Origin: Acinetobacter sp. ANC 4648
GTDB taxonomy: Bacteria; Pseudomonadota; Gammaproteobacteria; Pseudomonadales; Moraxellaceae
Length of the DNA stretch: 64,000 nt
NCBI RefSeq assembly: GCF_002135345.1
Contig: NZ_NEGI01000001.1
Span: 558,001-622,000 of the forward strand
Reading direction: 5' to 3'
Position numbers and translations under genes: made by a program. The notes beneath the pieces are model-generated. The model made no database searches and had not been told where the DNA came from. It saw nothing but the letters and a program-made list of their open reading frames with translations. This document shows, piece by piece, positions 39,745 through 49,024 of this stretch; the stretch's first letter is position 1; each line of letters opens with the position of its first letter.

Positions 39745-39946
39745 GTTTAATCCTTAAGGAAACGGAAAATAGCATTTAAGTATAACGCTGATCTGTACTG
39801 CACAGTATCAAAACCTACAAAGCTATCAATGCCGCCATTTTTTATAATTTTCATGCGTAGACAGAACCTATTTTAACTAAAAATAGTTTTTTTGCTTCAA
39901 AATGATTTTATTTTATTCAAATGGTCGTAGGATATACAAAAAAAGG

Positions 39947-39974
39947 TTGACCCTGAATCTGCATAATGTATTAT
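39947..39974 (+). promoter_or_regulatory. Promoter of the tRNA-Gly pair
   Basis: TTGACC (39947-39952) and TATTAT (39969-39974) separated by 16 nt, placing the start site about 3 nt before the first tRNA. Confidence 0.65.
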
Positions 39975-39983
39975 AGCCGTCAT

Positions 39984-40059
39984 GCGGGAATAGCTCAGTT
40001 GGTAGAGCATAACCTTGCCAAGGTTGGGGTCGAGAGTTCGAGTCTCTTTTCCCGCTCCA
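39984..40059 (+). tRNA. tRNA-Gly (GCC), copy 1
   Basis: Cloverleaf read by eye: acceptor GCGGGAA/TTCCCGC, D arm GCTCAGTTGGTAGAGC, anticodon loop TTGCCAA with GCC at 40017-40019, T arm GAGAGTTCGAGTCTC, discriminator T and encoded CCA (40057-40059). Confidence 0.97.
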
Positions 40060-40101
40060 AATCTTTTTTGTTCAGTTTTTGTAGTAAAAATTGTACACCC
40101 C

Positions 40102-40177
40102 GCGGGAATAGCTCAGTTGGTAGAGCATAACCTTGCCAAGGTTGGGGTCGAGAGTTCGAGTCTCTTTTCCCGCTCCA
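40102..40177 (+). tRNA. tRNA-Gly (GCC), copy 2
   Basis: Identical in all 76 nt to copy 1, 42 nt downstream. The anticodon GCC is at 40135-40137 and CCA is encoded at 40175-40177. There is no promoter-like sequence in the 42-nt spacer, so both are probably cut from one precursor. Confidence 0.97.
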
Positions 40178-40182
40178 AATTT

Positions 40183-40213
40183 AAAAAGCCTCTATTTTAT
40201 AGAGGCTTTTTTT
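40183..40213 (+). terminator. Terminator of the tRNA operon
   Basis: GCCTCTAT (40188-40195), loop TTT, ATAGAGGC (40199-40206), then seven T. The symmetric A-run before it lets it also end the minus-strand MHS permease transcript that stops at 40237. Confidence 0.92.
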
Positions 40214-40236
40214 ATATCTTTAATTTATATTTGAAA

Positions 40237-41583
40237 TTAATTCTCTGGCAGTCCATCTAAGCTCGTTTTCTGTAGCCGTTCTTGACGATACAGCTGTTTC
40301 GGATCTCTTTGCATAAAAAAAGTACAAAAAATGGCAACAATTGCCATGCTCGCAATATAAATTGAAATAAGATATGGATTTCCATGCCCAATACTCAGTA
40401 GTTTTGTCGCAATCATTGGGGCTAAACCACCTCCTAGTATTCCCGCAAATTGTACTGAAATTGAAATTCCGCTATAACGAATTTCGGCAGGAAACTCTCT
40501 AGCGAATAGTTGCGCCTGAGGAGCATACATAATTGGAAATACTACGCCAATTGCAACCACAATGGCCGTCCAAACCAATAGCGGATCTTTAGTGCTCAAC
40601 ATACTAAAGAAAGGATAACAATATAATGCGAGCACAATTAAGCCAAACATAAACATATTGCGCTGTCCGACTTTATCTGACAGATGACCGCAGAGTGGTG
40701 TCATAAACATAATCACCGCAGCACCGCAAATCGTTGCAAATAAAATGTCCTGACGTGGTACCCCTAATTGCGTTGTCGTATAAGCCAATGCAAAAGTAGA
40801 TGCAATATAAAACCATGCATTTTCAGCAGCACGCGCCAAAATAATTAATATGACTTGTTTAGGATGATTTTTAAAAACTTGCAATGCCGGAATTTTAACT
40901 TCTTCAGCTTTGGCTTTAACTTTTTCAAAGTCAGGAGACTCTGGTACTTTAACGCGAATATAAATTCCAACACCTAATAACAAGATACTGGCAAGAAAGG
41001 GTAAACGCCATCCCCAACTCAACAATGCTGACTCTGGAAGTAATGATACAGCTCCCAATGTCAGTGAAGCCAGCAATAAACCCGCACCAGTACTGGCTTG
41101 GGGTAAGCTCCCCCAAAAGCCCTTTTTCCCTTCAGGTGCATGTTCAACTGCCATTAATACAGCACCGCCCCACTCACCACCCATGGCCATACCTTGTACA
41201 AAGCGTAGAATAACGAGGAAAACAGCGGCCCAATAACCAATCGTTTCAAACGTTGGCAATAGCCCAATCAGAACCGTCGGTATGCCCATTAACATTAAAG
41301 TTAAGAGCAGCATTGACTTACGGCCCACTTTATCACCAAAGTGGCCAAAAACAATTCCACCAAGGGGACGACCGATAAAACCCACTGTATAGGTTGCAAA
41401 GGCAGCTAAGACCCCAGTCAAAGGATCTAAGTCAGGAAAGAAGAGTTTATTAAAAATCAGTGCCGCGGCAGCGCCATAAATAAAAAAGTCATACCACTCA
41501 ATGGTGGTTCCTACCATACTAGAGATGCCCGCGAGCCGATGCGAAGACTTTTTATGATGTATCGGCATTTCTTGTTGTTCCAT
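40237..41583 (-). CDS. MHS-family MFS symporter (ShiA/ProP-like)
   Basis: Inner-membrane proton symporter of the metabolite:H+ family, 448 aa and 12 TM. The signatures are GTTIEWYDFFIYGAAAALIF, FGHFGDKVGRKSMLLLTL (motif A) and RFVQGMAMGGEWGGAVLMAVEHAP. Substrates in this family include organic acids, shikimate and betaine. The ATG at 41583 has GAGG 5 nt upstream; an in-frame GTG at 41589 would overlap that site. It follows the valine operon by 125 nt on the same strand and could import a related organic acid; this is inference. Confidence 0.9.
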   Translation of the reverse strand: MEQQEMPIHHKKSSHRLAGISSMVGTTIEWYDFFIYGAAAALIFNKLFFPDLDPLTGVLAAFATYTVGFIGRPLGGIVFGHFGDKVGRKSMLLLTLMLMGIPTVLIGLLPTFETIGYWAAVFLVILRFVQGMAMGGEWGGAVLMAVEHAPEGKKGFWGSLPQASTGAGLLLASLTLGAVSLLPESALLSWGWRLPFLASILLLGVGIYIRVKVPESPDFEKVKAKAEEVKIPALQVFKNHPKQVILIILARAAENAWFYIASTFALAYTTTQLGVPRQDILFATICGAAVIMFMTPLCGHLSDKVGQRNMFMFGLIVLALYCYPFFSMLSTKDPLLVWTAIVVAIGVVFPIMYAPQAQLFAREFPAEIRYSGISISVQFAGILGGGLAPMIATKLLSIGHGNPYLISIYIASMAIVAIFCTFFMQRDPKQLYRQERLQKTSLDGLPEN

Positions 41584-41708
41584 TTCCACCTCTTATTCCT
41601 TGAGTAATTACATTATTGATATCCATCTATTACGATTATTGATGTTGCTTGTATCGTGGTAATACCTTCACGTTATACTTATTAATAAACTACATAAATC
41701 CTAAAAAA

Positions 41709-42743
41709 TTATGCAGTAGCAGTTAAATTTTCTAAAATTTCTGTCAAAATAGGACTGTGAGGTTGCCATTGAGGCCGCTTATCTTTATCAATAATTAAAG
41801 CTCGTACACCCTCAATAAAATCACCATGCTCAAACCAAATATCTTGTAAATCCCGCTCCAACTGCATGCATTGTTCAAGTGATAAACTCCGTCCAATCCA
41901 CTGTAATTTCAAACTGGTCTGTTTTGCCACCAAAGAACGCTGTTGCAAAATATTTAATAAATGATGTGCCCATGGCTGTGTAGTTGGATCAGTCTCACTG
42001 GCTAAGCTTTGCTCAATTTCTGCAAGACTTTCATAAGCGAAGTGTCGATGAATACTATCTGCGCGCTGTCGTAATTCGCTTTCTACAGGATGAGTAATAA
42101 AACCAAAAACAATTTGCTCAATTACTGCTTTGTTCAGATTTTCATTGGCGACTAAGGCCTCTTGGAGCACAACTAAATGCTCACTGGGAACATGATAATC
42201 AATCAAATCTAAAGATAAGGCATCGCTACTGCTGATTTGCTCACCCGTGAGTGCCATATACACGCCAATATCATCTAAACGAGATAGGAAGTGCGTTGCA
42301 GCAACATCTGGGAAAAATCCAATTGCAGTTTCTGGCATCGCAAAACGTGATTTTTCACTGCTCACCACAATATGGCATGCCTGTGCCAAACCAAAACCAC
42401 CGCCCAAAACATAACCATCTAAAAACACGATGATAGGTTTTGGAAATTTTCGAATCGCCGTCAGCATTGTGTATTCTGAAGCAAAGTACTCTTGATAGTC
42501 TGTTGAGCTATTTTGATAACACTCATATAAATAGCGAATATCTCCGCCAGCACAGAATGCTTTTGGACTATTGGAGTTAATTAGAATTGCCTGAATACCG
42601 TTGTCATGCCGCCATTGTTCAAGTTGTGTAGTAATGCCCTGAATCATCTCTAACGATAAAGCATTTAAATGCGTAGCACGATCTAAAGTCAGAATGCCCA
42701 AAGTACCTTGTTTACTACTAATTAAATTAGTTTTACTACTCAT
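41709..42743 (-). CDS. 3-hydroxyisobutyryl-CoA hydrolase
   Basis: Releases 3-hydroxyisobutyrate from its CoA ester in valine breakdown. This crotonase-fold protein of 344 aa is longer than a hydratase. Motifs: KAFCAGGDIRYLYE (CoA and oxyanion), GYVLGGGFGLAQACHIVVSSEKSRFAMPETAIGFFPDVAATHFLSRL with the catalytic Glu in MPE and Asp in FPD. The C-terminal extension ending HSPILTEILENL is typical of HIBCH. It lies 9 nt after the hydratase gene and is the last enzyme gene of the operon. Confidence 0.92.
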   Translation of the reverse strand: MSSKTNLISSKQGTLGILTLDRATHLNALSLEMIQGITTQLEQWRHDNGIQAILINSNSPKAFCAGGDIRYLYECYQNSSTDYQEYFASEYTMLTAIRKFPKPIIVFLDGYVLGGGFGLAQACHIVVSSEKSRFAMPETAIGFFPDVAATHFLSRLDDIGVYMALTGEQISSSDALSLDLIDYHVPSEHLVVLQEALVANENLNKAVIEQIVFGFITHPVESELRQRADSIHRHFAYESLAEIEQSLASETDPTTQPWAHHLLNILQQRSLVAKQTSLKLQWIGRSLSLEQCMQLERDLQDIWFEHGDFIEGVRALIIDKDKRPQWQPHSPILTEILENLTATA

Positions 42744-42752
42744 TTTTAGCCC

Positions 42753-43526
42753 CTATCGATTGGTAAATTTGGCTGGGCGTTTTTCAATAAATGCACGCAT
42801 GCCTTCTTTTTGATCTAAAGTAGCAAACACTGAATGGAATGTTCGTCTCTCAAATCTCAGGCCTTCGGCTAGACTGACCTCAAAAGCACGATTAATGGAT
42901 TCTTTAATCATCATCACAGAAATAAGTGATTTCTCTGCAATCTTTTCCGCAGCTTGTAACGTTTGTTCTAGTAATTCTTGCTGACTAAAGACACGAGCAA
43001 CTAAACCACTTTTTTCTGCTTCCTGTGCGCCCATTTGTCGTGCGGTTAAACACATTTCCATCGCTTTAGCCTTGCCCACTGCTAGCGTTAAACGTTGTGT
43101 TCCACCAATGCCAGGCAATACACCTAACGTCACTTCTGGTAACGCAAATTTGGCATTTTCTGCACAATAAATAAAATCACACATTAACGCCAATTCACAG
43201 CCACCACCTAAGGCATAGCCGCTAACTGCTGCAATTAAAGGCTTACGACGTTGTGCAATCCGATCAGCCAGCGTAAAGAAATCATCAAAATAAATATTGG
43301 GAAAACTTAATTCCACCATTTCTTTAATATCTGCACCAGCAGCAAAAGCTTTTTCTGAGCCAGTCAGCACAATACAACCAATTTCAGGATCTGTTTCTAA
43401 CTGATCCAGTGCCTGATTCATCTCACTAATCAGCTGTGTATTAAGCGCATTGAGTGATTTCGGGCGATTTAAAGTAATCAAACCCACACCGTTACGTTTT
43501 TCTAATAAAATGGTGTCCCATTGCAT
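42753..43526 (-). CDS. Enoyl-CoA hydratase (valine operon)
   Basis: Hydrates methacrylyl-CoA to 3-hydroxyisobutyryl-CoA (assigned from operon context). The 257-aa crotonase has FAAGADIKEM for CoA binding, GYALGGGCELALMCDFIYCAENAKFALPEVTLGVLPGIGGTQRL with both catalytic acids, and a C-terminal FxxxRPAKF-like end (IEKRPAKFTNR). Short-chain specificity cannot be read directly. It lies 21 nt from the dehydrogenase gene and 9 nt from the hydrolase gene. Confidence 0.92.
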   Translation of the reverse strand: MQWDTILLEKRNGVGLITLNRPKSLNALNTQLISEMNQALDQLETDPEIGCIVLTGSEKAFAAGADIKEMVELSFPNIYFDDFFTLADRIAQRRKPLIAAVSGYALGGGCELALMCDFIYCAENAKFALPEVTLGVLPGIGGTQRLTLAVGKAKAMEMCLTARQMGAQEAEKSGLVARVFSQQELLEQTLQAAEKIAEKSLISVMMIKESINRAFEVSLAEGLRFERRTFHSVFATLDQKEGMRAFIEKRPAKFTNR

Positions 43527-43547
43527 AAAATAATCCTTATTTATTTT

Positions 43548-44675
43548 TTATAAACTACGTGCAATAACTAAGCGTTGAATATCACTGGTGCCTTCATAAA
43601 TTTGGCAAATTCGAGCATCTCGATAAATACGTTCAATTGGAAAATCTTTCAAATAGCCGTAGCCACCAAATACCTGTAAGGCTTTTGAACACACTCTTTC
43701 CGTCATTTCTGAAGCAAACAATTTCGCCATAGATGCTTCATTTAGGCAAGGCTCACCCGCTTCTTTTAAACGGGCTGCATAATGCACCAGTTGTCTTGCT
43801 GCTTCAATTTCAGTGGCCATACTGGCTAGCCGAAATGAAATCGCTTGTTGTTCAAAAATAGGTTTACCAAAGGCCATTCGTTCTTTTGCATAATGTGTGG
43901 CTTCTTCTAAGGCTGCGCGTGCTAAACCCACTGCTTGTGCTGCAATACCAATACGCCCACCTTCTAAATTTGCTAAGGCAATTTTTAAACCGTCCCCCTC
44001 GTTGCCTAACAGTAAACTCTTGTGAATTCGAACATCAGTCAAAGCAATTTGGCAGGTATCAGATGCATGTAAACCCAGTTTTTCTTCAATTCTAATCACC
44101 TCATAACCCGACGCTTCACGTGGAACCAAAAAAGCACTAATCCCTTTTTTACCCGCGCTTGGATCAGTCACTGCAAAAACAATAATGACGCCCGCGTTGT
44201 GACCCGAAGTAATGAACTGTTTTGCACCATTTAAAATATAATCATCACCATCTTTGACTGCACGAGTCTTAATCGCTGCAGCATCAGAGCCTGTATGTGG
44301 TTCCGTTAAGGCAAATGCACCGATCATTTCCCCCTGAGCTAAAGGTACTAAAAAACGTTGCTTTTGCGCCTCATTCCCAAATTTTAGAATCGGTACGCAA
44401 CCTACCGAATTATGTACACTCATAATGGCTGAAGTCGCACCATCTGCAGCAGCAATTTCTTCAAGCGCCAATACATAAGCTAAATTTCCTGTTTCAGAGC
44501 CACTCCATTGTTCAGGTACTAACATTCCTAAAAAGCCCAGCTCGCCCATTTGTTGCAAAGCTTGGGCTGGAAATATGCCATGTTTATCCCATTCACTGGC
44601 ATACGGTTTAATTTGTTCTTGTGCAAAGCTTTTGGCCATATCACGAATTAAAATTTGCTCTTCAGTTAATTGCAT
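43548..44675 (-). CDS. Acyl-CoA dehydrogenase, probably isobutyryl-CoA
   Basis: FAD enzyme of 375 aa oxidising a branched short-chain acyl-CoA. Motifs: [19 protein letters not shown] (FAD/substrate), [49 protein letters not shown], and the C-terminal [40 protein letters not shown], whose Glu in YEGTSD is the catalytic base. Isobutyryl-CoA specificity is inferred from the neighbours mmsA, mmsB and HIBCH. Confidence 0.92.
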   Translation of the reverse strand: MQLTEEQILIRDMAKSFAQEQIKPYASEWDKHGIFPAQALQQMGELGFLGMLVPEQWSGSETGNLAYVLALEEIAAADGATSAIMSVHNSVGCVPILKFGNEAQKQRFLVPLAQGEMIGAFALTEPHTGSDAAAIKTRAVKDGDDYILNGAKQFITSGHNAGVIIVFAVTDPSAGKKGISAFLVPREASGYEVIRIEEKLGLHASDTCQIALTDVRIHKSLLLGNEGDGLKIALANLEGGRIGIAAQAVGLARAALEEATHYAKERMAFGKPIFEQQAISFRLASMATEIEAARQLVHYAARLKEAGEPCLNEASMAKLFASEMTERVCSKALQVFGGYGYLKDFPIERIYRDARICQIYEGTSDIQRLVIARSL

Positions 44676-44696
44676 AGATGCTTCCCTTTCCCTGCA

Positions 44697-46352
44697 TTAG
44701 CCAGCTGCGGTATTTATAGTTTGTTGTTTAGTGATTTCCTGATTCCGCAGTAAAAAGCGTTGGATTTTTCCACTCGGTGTTTTTGGTAATTCAGACACAA
44801 ATTCAATTGCTCTCGGATAGGCATGAGCCGAAAGACGCTTTTTCACAAATTGGCTAAGTTCTTCGGCTAATTTAAGGGTTGGCTCAACTTTATCCACTAA
44901 AATAACAAAAGCTTTAACGATTTCCGTGCGCTCTGGATCTGGCACACCCACCACAGCGGCCTCAACCACAACTGCATGTTCTAATAAGGCACTTTCCACA
45001 TCAAATGGTCCAATCCGATAACCTGAAGTGGTAATCACATCATCACTGCGCCCGACAAAACTCATGCTGCCATCCGCATGAATTTCTGCAGTATCACCCG
45101 TTAAATAGTAGTGTCCAATAAAAGGGGATTTACGGCTTTCTTGGTAGCCAGAGAACCACATCATTGGTGACTGGCTTATATCTACAGCCAATATTCCTGC
45201 TGTATCTGCTGCTAACTCTTGGCCTTGCTCATTTACTACAGCAATCCGATAACCCAAGCTTGGAAAACCTGCTGCTCCAGCACGAACGGGGTGCTCGAGA
45301 CCATGATGATTACACACCACCATCCCAACTTCAGTTTGTCCATAATGATCAAATATTGGAGCATCCAACACCTGTTTAAACCAACGGATTACTTCTGGAT
45401 TCAAAGGTTCACCTGCACTACTGACCTTACGAAACTGCCCACGTAAGGGTGCAATTTTTTCAGGATCAGCCGCCATCATCATTCGATACGCTGTTGGTGC
45501 ACCCGCCAAATTAGTAATTTGATATTCTTTAACAATCTGACATAAACTCTCAACGCTGAAGCCACCGTCATAAAACAGGGTCGCGTGCCCTAACAACAGC
45601 GGCCCAACAATACCGTAGTACAAACCATAGGCCCAACCAGGATCAGCGATATTCCAAAAAGCATCATCCGGCGTTAAACCCACCGCATCTTGCATATAAC
45701 GCCCAAATGCAATCAGCGCTTTTAAAGGTACCTGTAAAGGTTTCGCTGGACCCGTTGTGCCTGATGTAAACATCAATAGAAAAGGATCATCGCTATTCAG
45801 CATTTCCAGTTCACAATATGCTGATTGCTGCTCAATTTCAGCCCAGAAATTAAAATCTCCTTTTGGTAAATGATCTCGTGCTCCTACCACAGTAACAATT
45901 GCTGGACAATCAGCGACTTCATTTAACTTGTCACGATTCCCCATATCCGTCACCACCAATTTACTTTTGGCGAGTGCAACACGATGTTCAATGGCTTTTG
46001 GACCAAATGCAGTAAATAAAGGTTGGTAAACAGCACCTATACGCCAAGCTGCCAAAATCGTAATAATCAACTCAGGTGTACGTGGCAATAATCCAGAAAT
46101 GCGATCACCCTTCCTAACACCTTGAGACTTTAAGAAGTTAGCAAATTGACTTGAGCGTTGTTTTAATTCATTAAATGTATACTCAGCTTTTCGACCGTCC
46201 TTAGATTGCCAAAACAAAGCCACCTGTGCTGATTCTGCATGACGGTCACAGCACTCATAACAGGCATTAAGGGCATCTAAAGAACCAGATAACAAACTAT
46301 TTGCCGCATTATGTAAATCAAATGCAGATACTGTTTCTTGATATTTCAACAT
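44697..46352 (-). CDS. Acyl-CoA synthetase (AMP-forming) in the valine operon
   Basis: 551 aa, ANL superfamily. The P-loop is LLMFTSGTTGPAKPLQV, the adenine site is DHYGQTEVGMVVCNHHG, then YLTGDTAEIHADGSMSFVGRSDDVITTSGYRIGPFDVESAL and the catalytic Lys motif PKTPSGKIQRFLLR. It would activate a short organic acid such as isobutyrate or propionate so it can enter the pathway; the exact acid is inferred. It lies 84 nt after mmsB and 21 nt before the dehydrogenase gene. Confidence 0.9.
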   Translation of the reverse strand: MLKYQETVSAFDLHNAANSLLSGSLDALNACYECCDRHAESAQVALFWQSKDGRKAEYTFNELKQRSSQFANFLKSQGVRKGDRISGLLPRTPELIITILAAWRIGAVYQPLFTAFGPKAIEHRVALAKSKLVVTDMGNRDKLNEVADCPAIVTVVGARDHLPKGDFNFWAEIEQQSAYCELEMLNSDDPFLLMFTSGTTGPAKPLQVPLKALIAFGRYMQDAVGLTPDDAFWNIADPGWAYGLYYGIVGPLLLGHATLFYDGGFSVESLCQIVKEYQITNLAGAPTAYRMMMAADPEKIAPLRGQFRKVSSAGEPLNPEVIRWFKQVLDAPIFDHYGQTEVGMVVCNHHGLEHPVRAGAAGFPSLGYRIAVVNEQGQELAADTAGILAVDISQSPMMWFSGYQESRKSPFIGHYYLTGDTAEIHADGSMSFVGRSDDVITTSGYRIGPFDVESALLEHAVVVEAAVVGVPDPERTEIVKAFVILVDKVEPTLKLAEELSQFVKKRLSAHAYPRAIEFVSELPKTPSGKIQRFLLRNQEITKQQTINTAAG

Positions 46353-46436
46353 AGGGTTAACCTCAGTCTGGATTTGTTGTTATTCATGACACATGGGTTA
46401 ATTTCTTCAGTAAACAGTCATCCAATGACAATACCA

Positions 46437-47327
46437 TTACTTCTGAGCAGGTAAATATTGCTGGATAATACTAGAGAAATCCAAGTTTGCATGACCTTGT
46501 AAACACAATTGTTGATAGAGCTGTTGGACTAAGCCACCCAGTAAAATAGGCTGCTTCACCTGACCAGCGGCTTCAATAGCAAGTCCTAAATCTTTCAACA
46601 TCAGTTGTGTGGCAAAACCATCTTGATAACCCCAAGACGCTGGTGCATTAGCACAAATATCTGGCCATGGATTACACACTTCTGAACTCCAACAACGACC
46701 ACTCGAACTATTAATCACTCCCGCCAAGGCATGTGGATCAATACCAAGCTTCACACCCAGTGCCATCCCTTCAGCCACAGCAGTCATGGAAATACCGAGA
46801 ATCAGGTTATTACAAATTTTAGCCACTTGGCCTGTACCTACAGCACCGCAATGCACCACATTTTTTCCCATCAAGCTCAATACGGGTTTAACTGCCTGAT
46901 AGGTTTGCTCAGATGCACCCACCATAAAGGTTAAAGTACCTGCTTGTGCACCAATGGTGCCGCCAGAGACAGGTGCATCGCACACGATAATCTGTTTTAT
47001 TTCAGCTGCAGTAGCAATATCTTTAATGGTTTGAGGATCAATCGTACTGCAATCCAAACATAAGCTGCCTGCTTTGAGCACTGCTAAGACACCATCCTCT
47101 CCAAGATAAACATCGCGGACATGCTTAGCTGCTGGCAACATACTAATAACGATATCTGCTTCTTTGGCTGCTGCTTGAGGACTACTACAAACGATGCCCC
47201 CACTTTCTTTGAAATGTTGTAATGCAACTGTACTTAAGTCATAACCCCAAACCTTTTGCCCAGCTTTCAGCAGATTTTGTGCCATGGAACCGCCCATGTT
47301 TCCTAAACCAATAAAGGCAATTTTCAT
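46437..47327 (-). CDS. mmsB: 3-hydroxyisobutyrate dehydrogenase
   Basis: Oxidises 3-hydroxyisobutyrate to methylmalonate semialdehyde with NAD. 296 aa. Rossmann motif IAFIGLGNMGGSMAQNLLKAG at the N-terminus, substrate motif DAPVSGGTIGAQAGTLTFMVG, and catalytic Lys in GTGQVAKICNNLILGISM. The C-terminal domain has QDGFATQLMLKDLGLA. It begins 10 nt after mmsA. Confidence 0.95.
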   Translation of the reverse strand: MKIAFIGLGNMGGSMAQNLLKAGQKVWGYDLSTVALQHFKESGGIVCSSPQAAAKEADIVISMLPAAKHVRDVYLGEDGVLAVLKAGSLCLDCSTIDPQTIKDIATAAEIKQIIVCDAPVSGGTIGAQAGTLTFMVGASEQTYQAVKPVLSLMGKNVVHCGAVGTGQVAKICNNLILGISMTAVAEGMALGVKLGIDPHALAGVINSSSGRCWSSEVCNPWPDICANAPASWGYQDGFATQLMLKDLGLAIEAAGQVKQPILLGGLVQQLYQQLCLQGHANLDFSSIIQQYLPAQK

Positions 47328-47337
47328 ACTTACCTCC

Positions 47338-48855
47338 TTAGCGCAAACTGATGGTGGTATTTACAGCACCCGTTTCTTGATTATCTTCAAACCAACGACT
47401 GGTGATAGTTTTGGTCTGTGTATAAAATTGTACAGCCTGCTTTCCATACGGGCCTAAATCACCCAATTTAGATCCTCTAGAACCAGTAAAACTAAAGAAA
47501 GGAACCGGTACTGGAATTGGAATATTAATACCCACTTGACCAATGTTGATTAACTGTTGGAACGTTCGTGCTGTTGCACCATTTTGAGTAAATAATCCAA
47601 CCCCATTGCCAAATGGATTGGCATTGACCAACGTAATTGCCTCTTCCAAAGTATCGACACAAATAATGGCGAGTACTGGACCAAAAATTTCTTCTTGATA
47701 AATGCGCATGTCCGTCGTAACGTGATTAAAAATTGTAGCACCGACAAAGTTACCTTGTTCATAGCCTTTAACTTGAATATCACGACCATCTAGTAGTAGC
47801 GAAGCACCTTGCTCAACACCGCTATTAATTAAATCAATTACACGTGCTTTAGCGCGTGGAGAAATCACAGGTCCAATATCAGTATTCGGTTCATGCCCAG
47901 CATTCACACTCAAAGTTTTAGCCTTTTTGATCAATTCGCTAATCCATTGCTGGCTATCACCCACCATCACAGCAACAGAAAGTGCCATACAGCGTTGCCC
48001 TGCTGCACCAAATGCAGCACCAACTAGGGCATTTAAAGTTTGCTCTTTATTGGCATCAGGCATCACCACCACATGATTTTTTGCACCCATCATCGATTGA
48101 ACACGTTTGCCATATTGGCCTGCTAAATTATAAACATGCGTTCCGACTGCAGTAGAGCCCACAAACGAAATGGCCTTGATATCCGAATGGGTACACAGCA
48201 TATCTACGACTTCTTTACCTCCGTGAACCACATTTAACACACCTGCTGGAACACCCGCTTCAATAGCTAGTTCAACGAGCATCATGGTTGAAAGTGGATC
48301 TTGTTCCGAGGGTTTTAAAACAAAGGTATTGCCACAAACTATTGCCATCGGGAACATCCACAATGGAATCATGGCTGGAAAGTTAAACGGTGTAATACCA
48401 GCACATACACCTAATGGTTGCTGTAAGGTATAGGTATCTACACCACGTGCTACGCCTTCAAGATACTCGCCCATTTGCAAGGTTCCAATGGAACAGGCAT
48501 GTTCAACCACTTCCAAACCACGTTGTATATCCCCTTCAGCATCGGCCAAAGTTTTACCTTGTTCAGCAGTCAATACTTGCGCAATGCTTTTGGCATTGAT
48601 GCGAATTAAATCTTGCAGTTTAAGCATAATCCGCATACGTGCTTGAATCGGAGTCTGTTTCCAGCTTGCAAATGCATTCTGTGCTGCAGCAATTGCAGCA
48701 TTCACTTCCTCACGAGTTGCAAATGGAACCGTCCCAATGACTTCCTGAGTCGCTGGGTTAACAATATCCTGCCATTCCTGAGTCCCTGACTCAATAAATT
48801 CACCATTGATGAGCAATTTAGCAGTTGTTAATTGTATTTTCTGAATCGAGTTCAT
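47338..48855 (-). CDS. mmsA: Methylmalonate-semialdehyde dehydrogenase (acylating)
   Basis: Converts methylmalonate semialdehyde to propionyl-CoA. 505 aa in the ALDH fold: PFNFPAMIPLWMFPMAIVCGNTFVLKPSEQDP, SFVGSTAVGTHVYN, and the catalytic Cys in GAAFGAAGQRCMALSVAV. The preceding MGAKNHVVVMPDA and the end region FFSFTGSRGSKLGDLGPYGKQAVQFYTQTKTITSRWF are distinctive for MmsA. It is the first gene of the operon, divergent from the LysR gene. Confidence 0.96.
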   Translation of the reverse strand: MNSIQKIQLTTAKLLINGEFIESGTQEWQDIVNPATQEVIGTVPFATREEVNAAIAAAQNAFASWKQTPIQARMRIMLKLQDLIRINAKSIAQVLTAEQGKTLADAEGDIQRGLEVVEHACSIGTLQMGEYLEGVARGVDTYTLQQPLGVCAGITPFNFPAMIPLWMFPMAIVCGNTFVLKPSEQDPLSTMMLVELAIEAGVPAGVLNVVHGGKEVVDMLCTHSDIKAISFVGSTAVGTHVYNLAGQYGKRVQSMMGAKNHVVVMPDANKEQTLNALVGAAFGAAGQRCMALSVAVMVGDSQQWISELIKKAKTLSVNAGHEPNTDIGPVISPRAKARVIDLINSGVEQGASLLLDGRDIQVKGYEQGNFVGATIFNHVTTDMRIYQEEIFGPVLAIICVDTLEEAITLVNANPFGNGVGLFTQNGATARTFQQLINIGQVGINIPIPVPVPFFSFTGSRGSKLGDLGPYGKQAVQFYTQTKTITSRWFEDNQETGAVNTTISLR

Positions 48856-48993
48856 AACCTCTCCATGGGGGATACTTTTTATTGTGATGACTTGGCGAAA
48901 ATACGGACTGAAAACGTATGATCATTATTCTAATGTGGTATCAGCCTATCAAAGAAAACTTTGACCACCAATGCAAATTGATGCACGATGACT

Positions 48994-49007
48994 GTGCAAA
49001 ATTGCAC
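48994..49007. promoter_or_regulatory. Palindrome in the mmsA-lysR gap
   Basis: GTGCAA AA TTGCAC has perfect 6-nt arms. An imperfect relative, TGCAAATTGATGCA, is at 48972-48985. The site lies directly upstream of the LysR start, as expected for an autoregulatory LysR-type site that also faces mmsA. Confidence 0.55.
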
Positions 49008-49024
49008 AGGAAGTGAAGAATAAG

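Noticed and set aside
40015..40260. 81-aa plus-strand open frame over the tRNA genes
   Set aside because: Reads through both tRNA-Gly genes and their terminator, so it is not coding.
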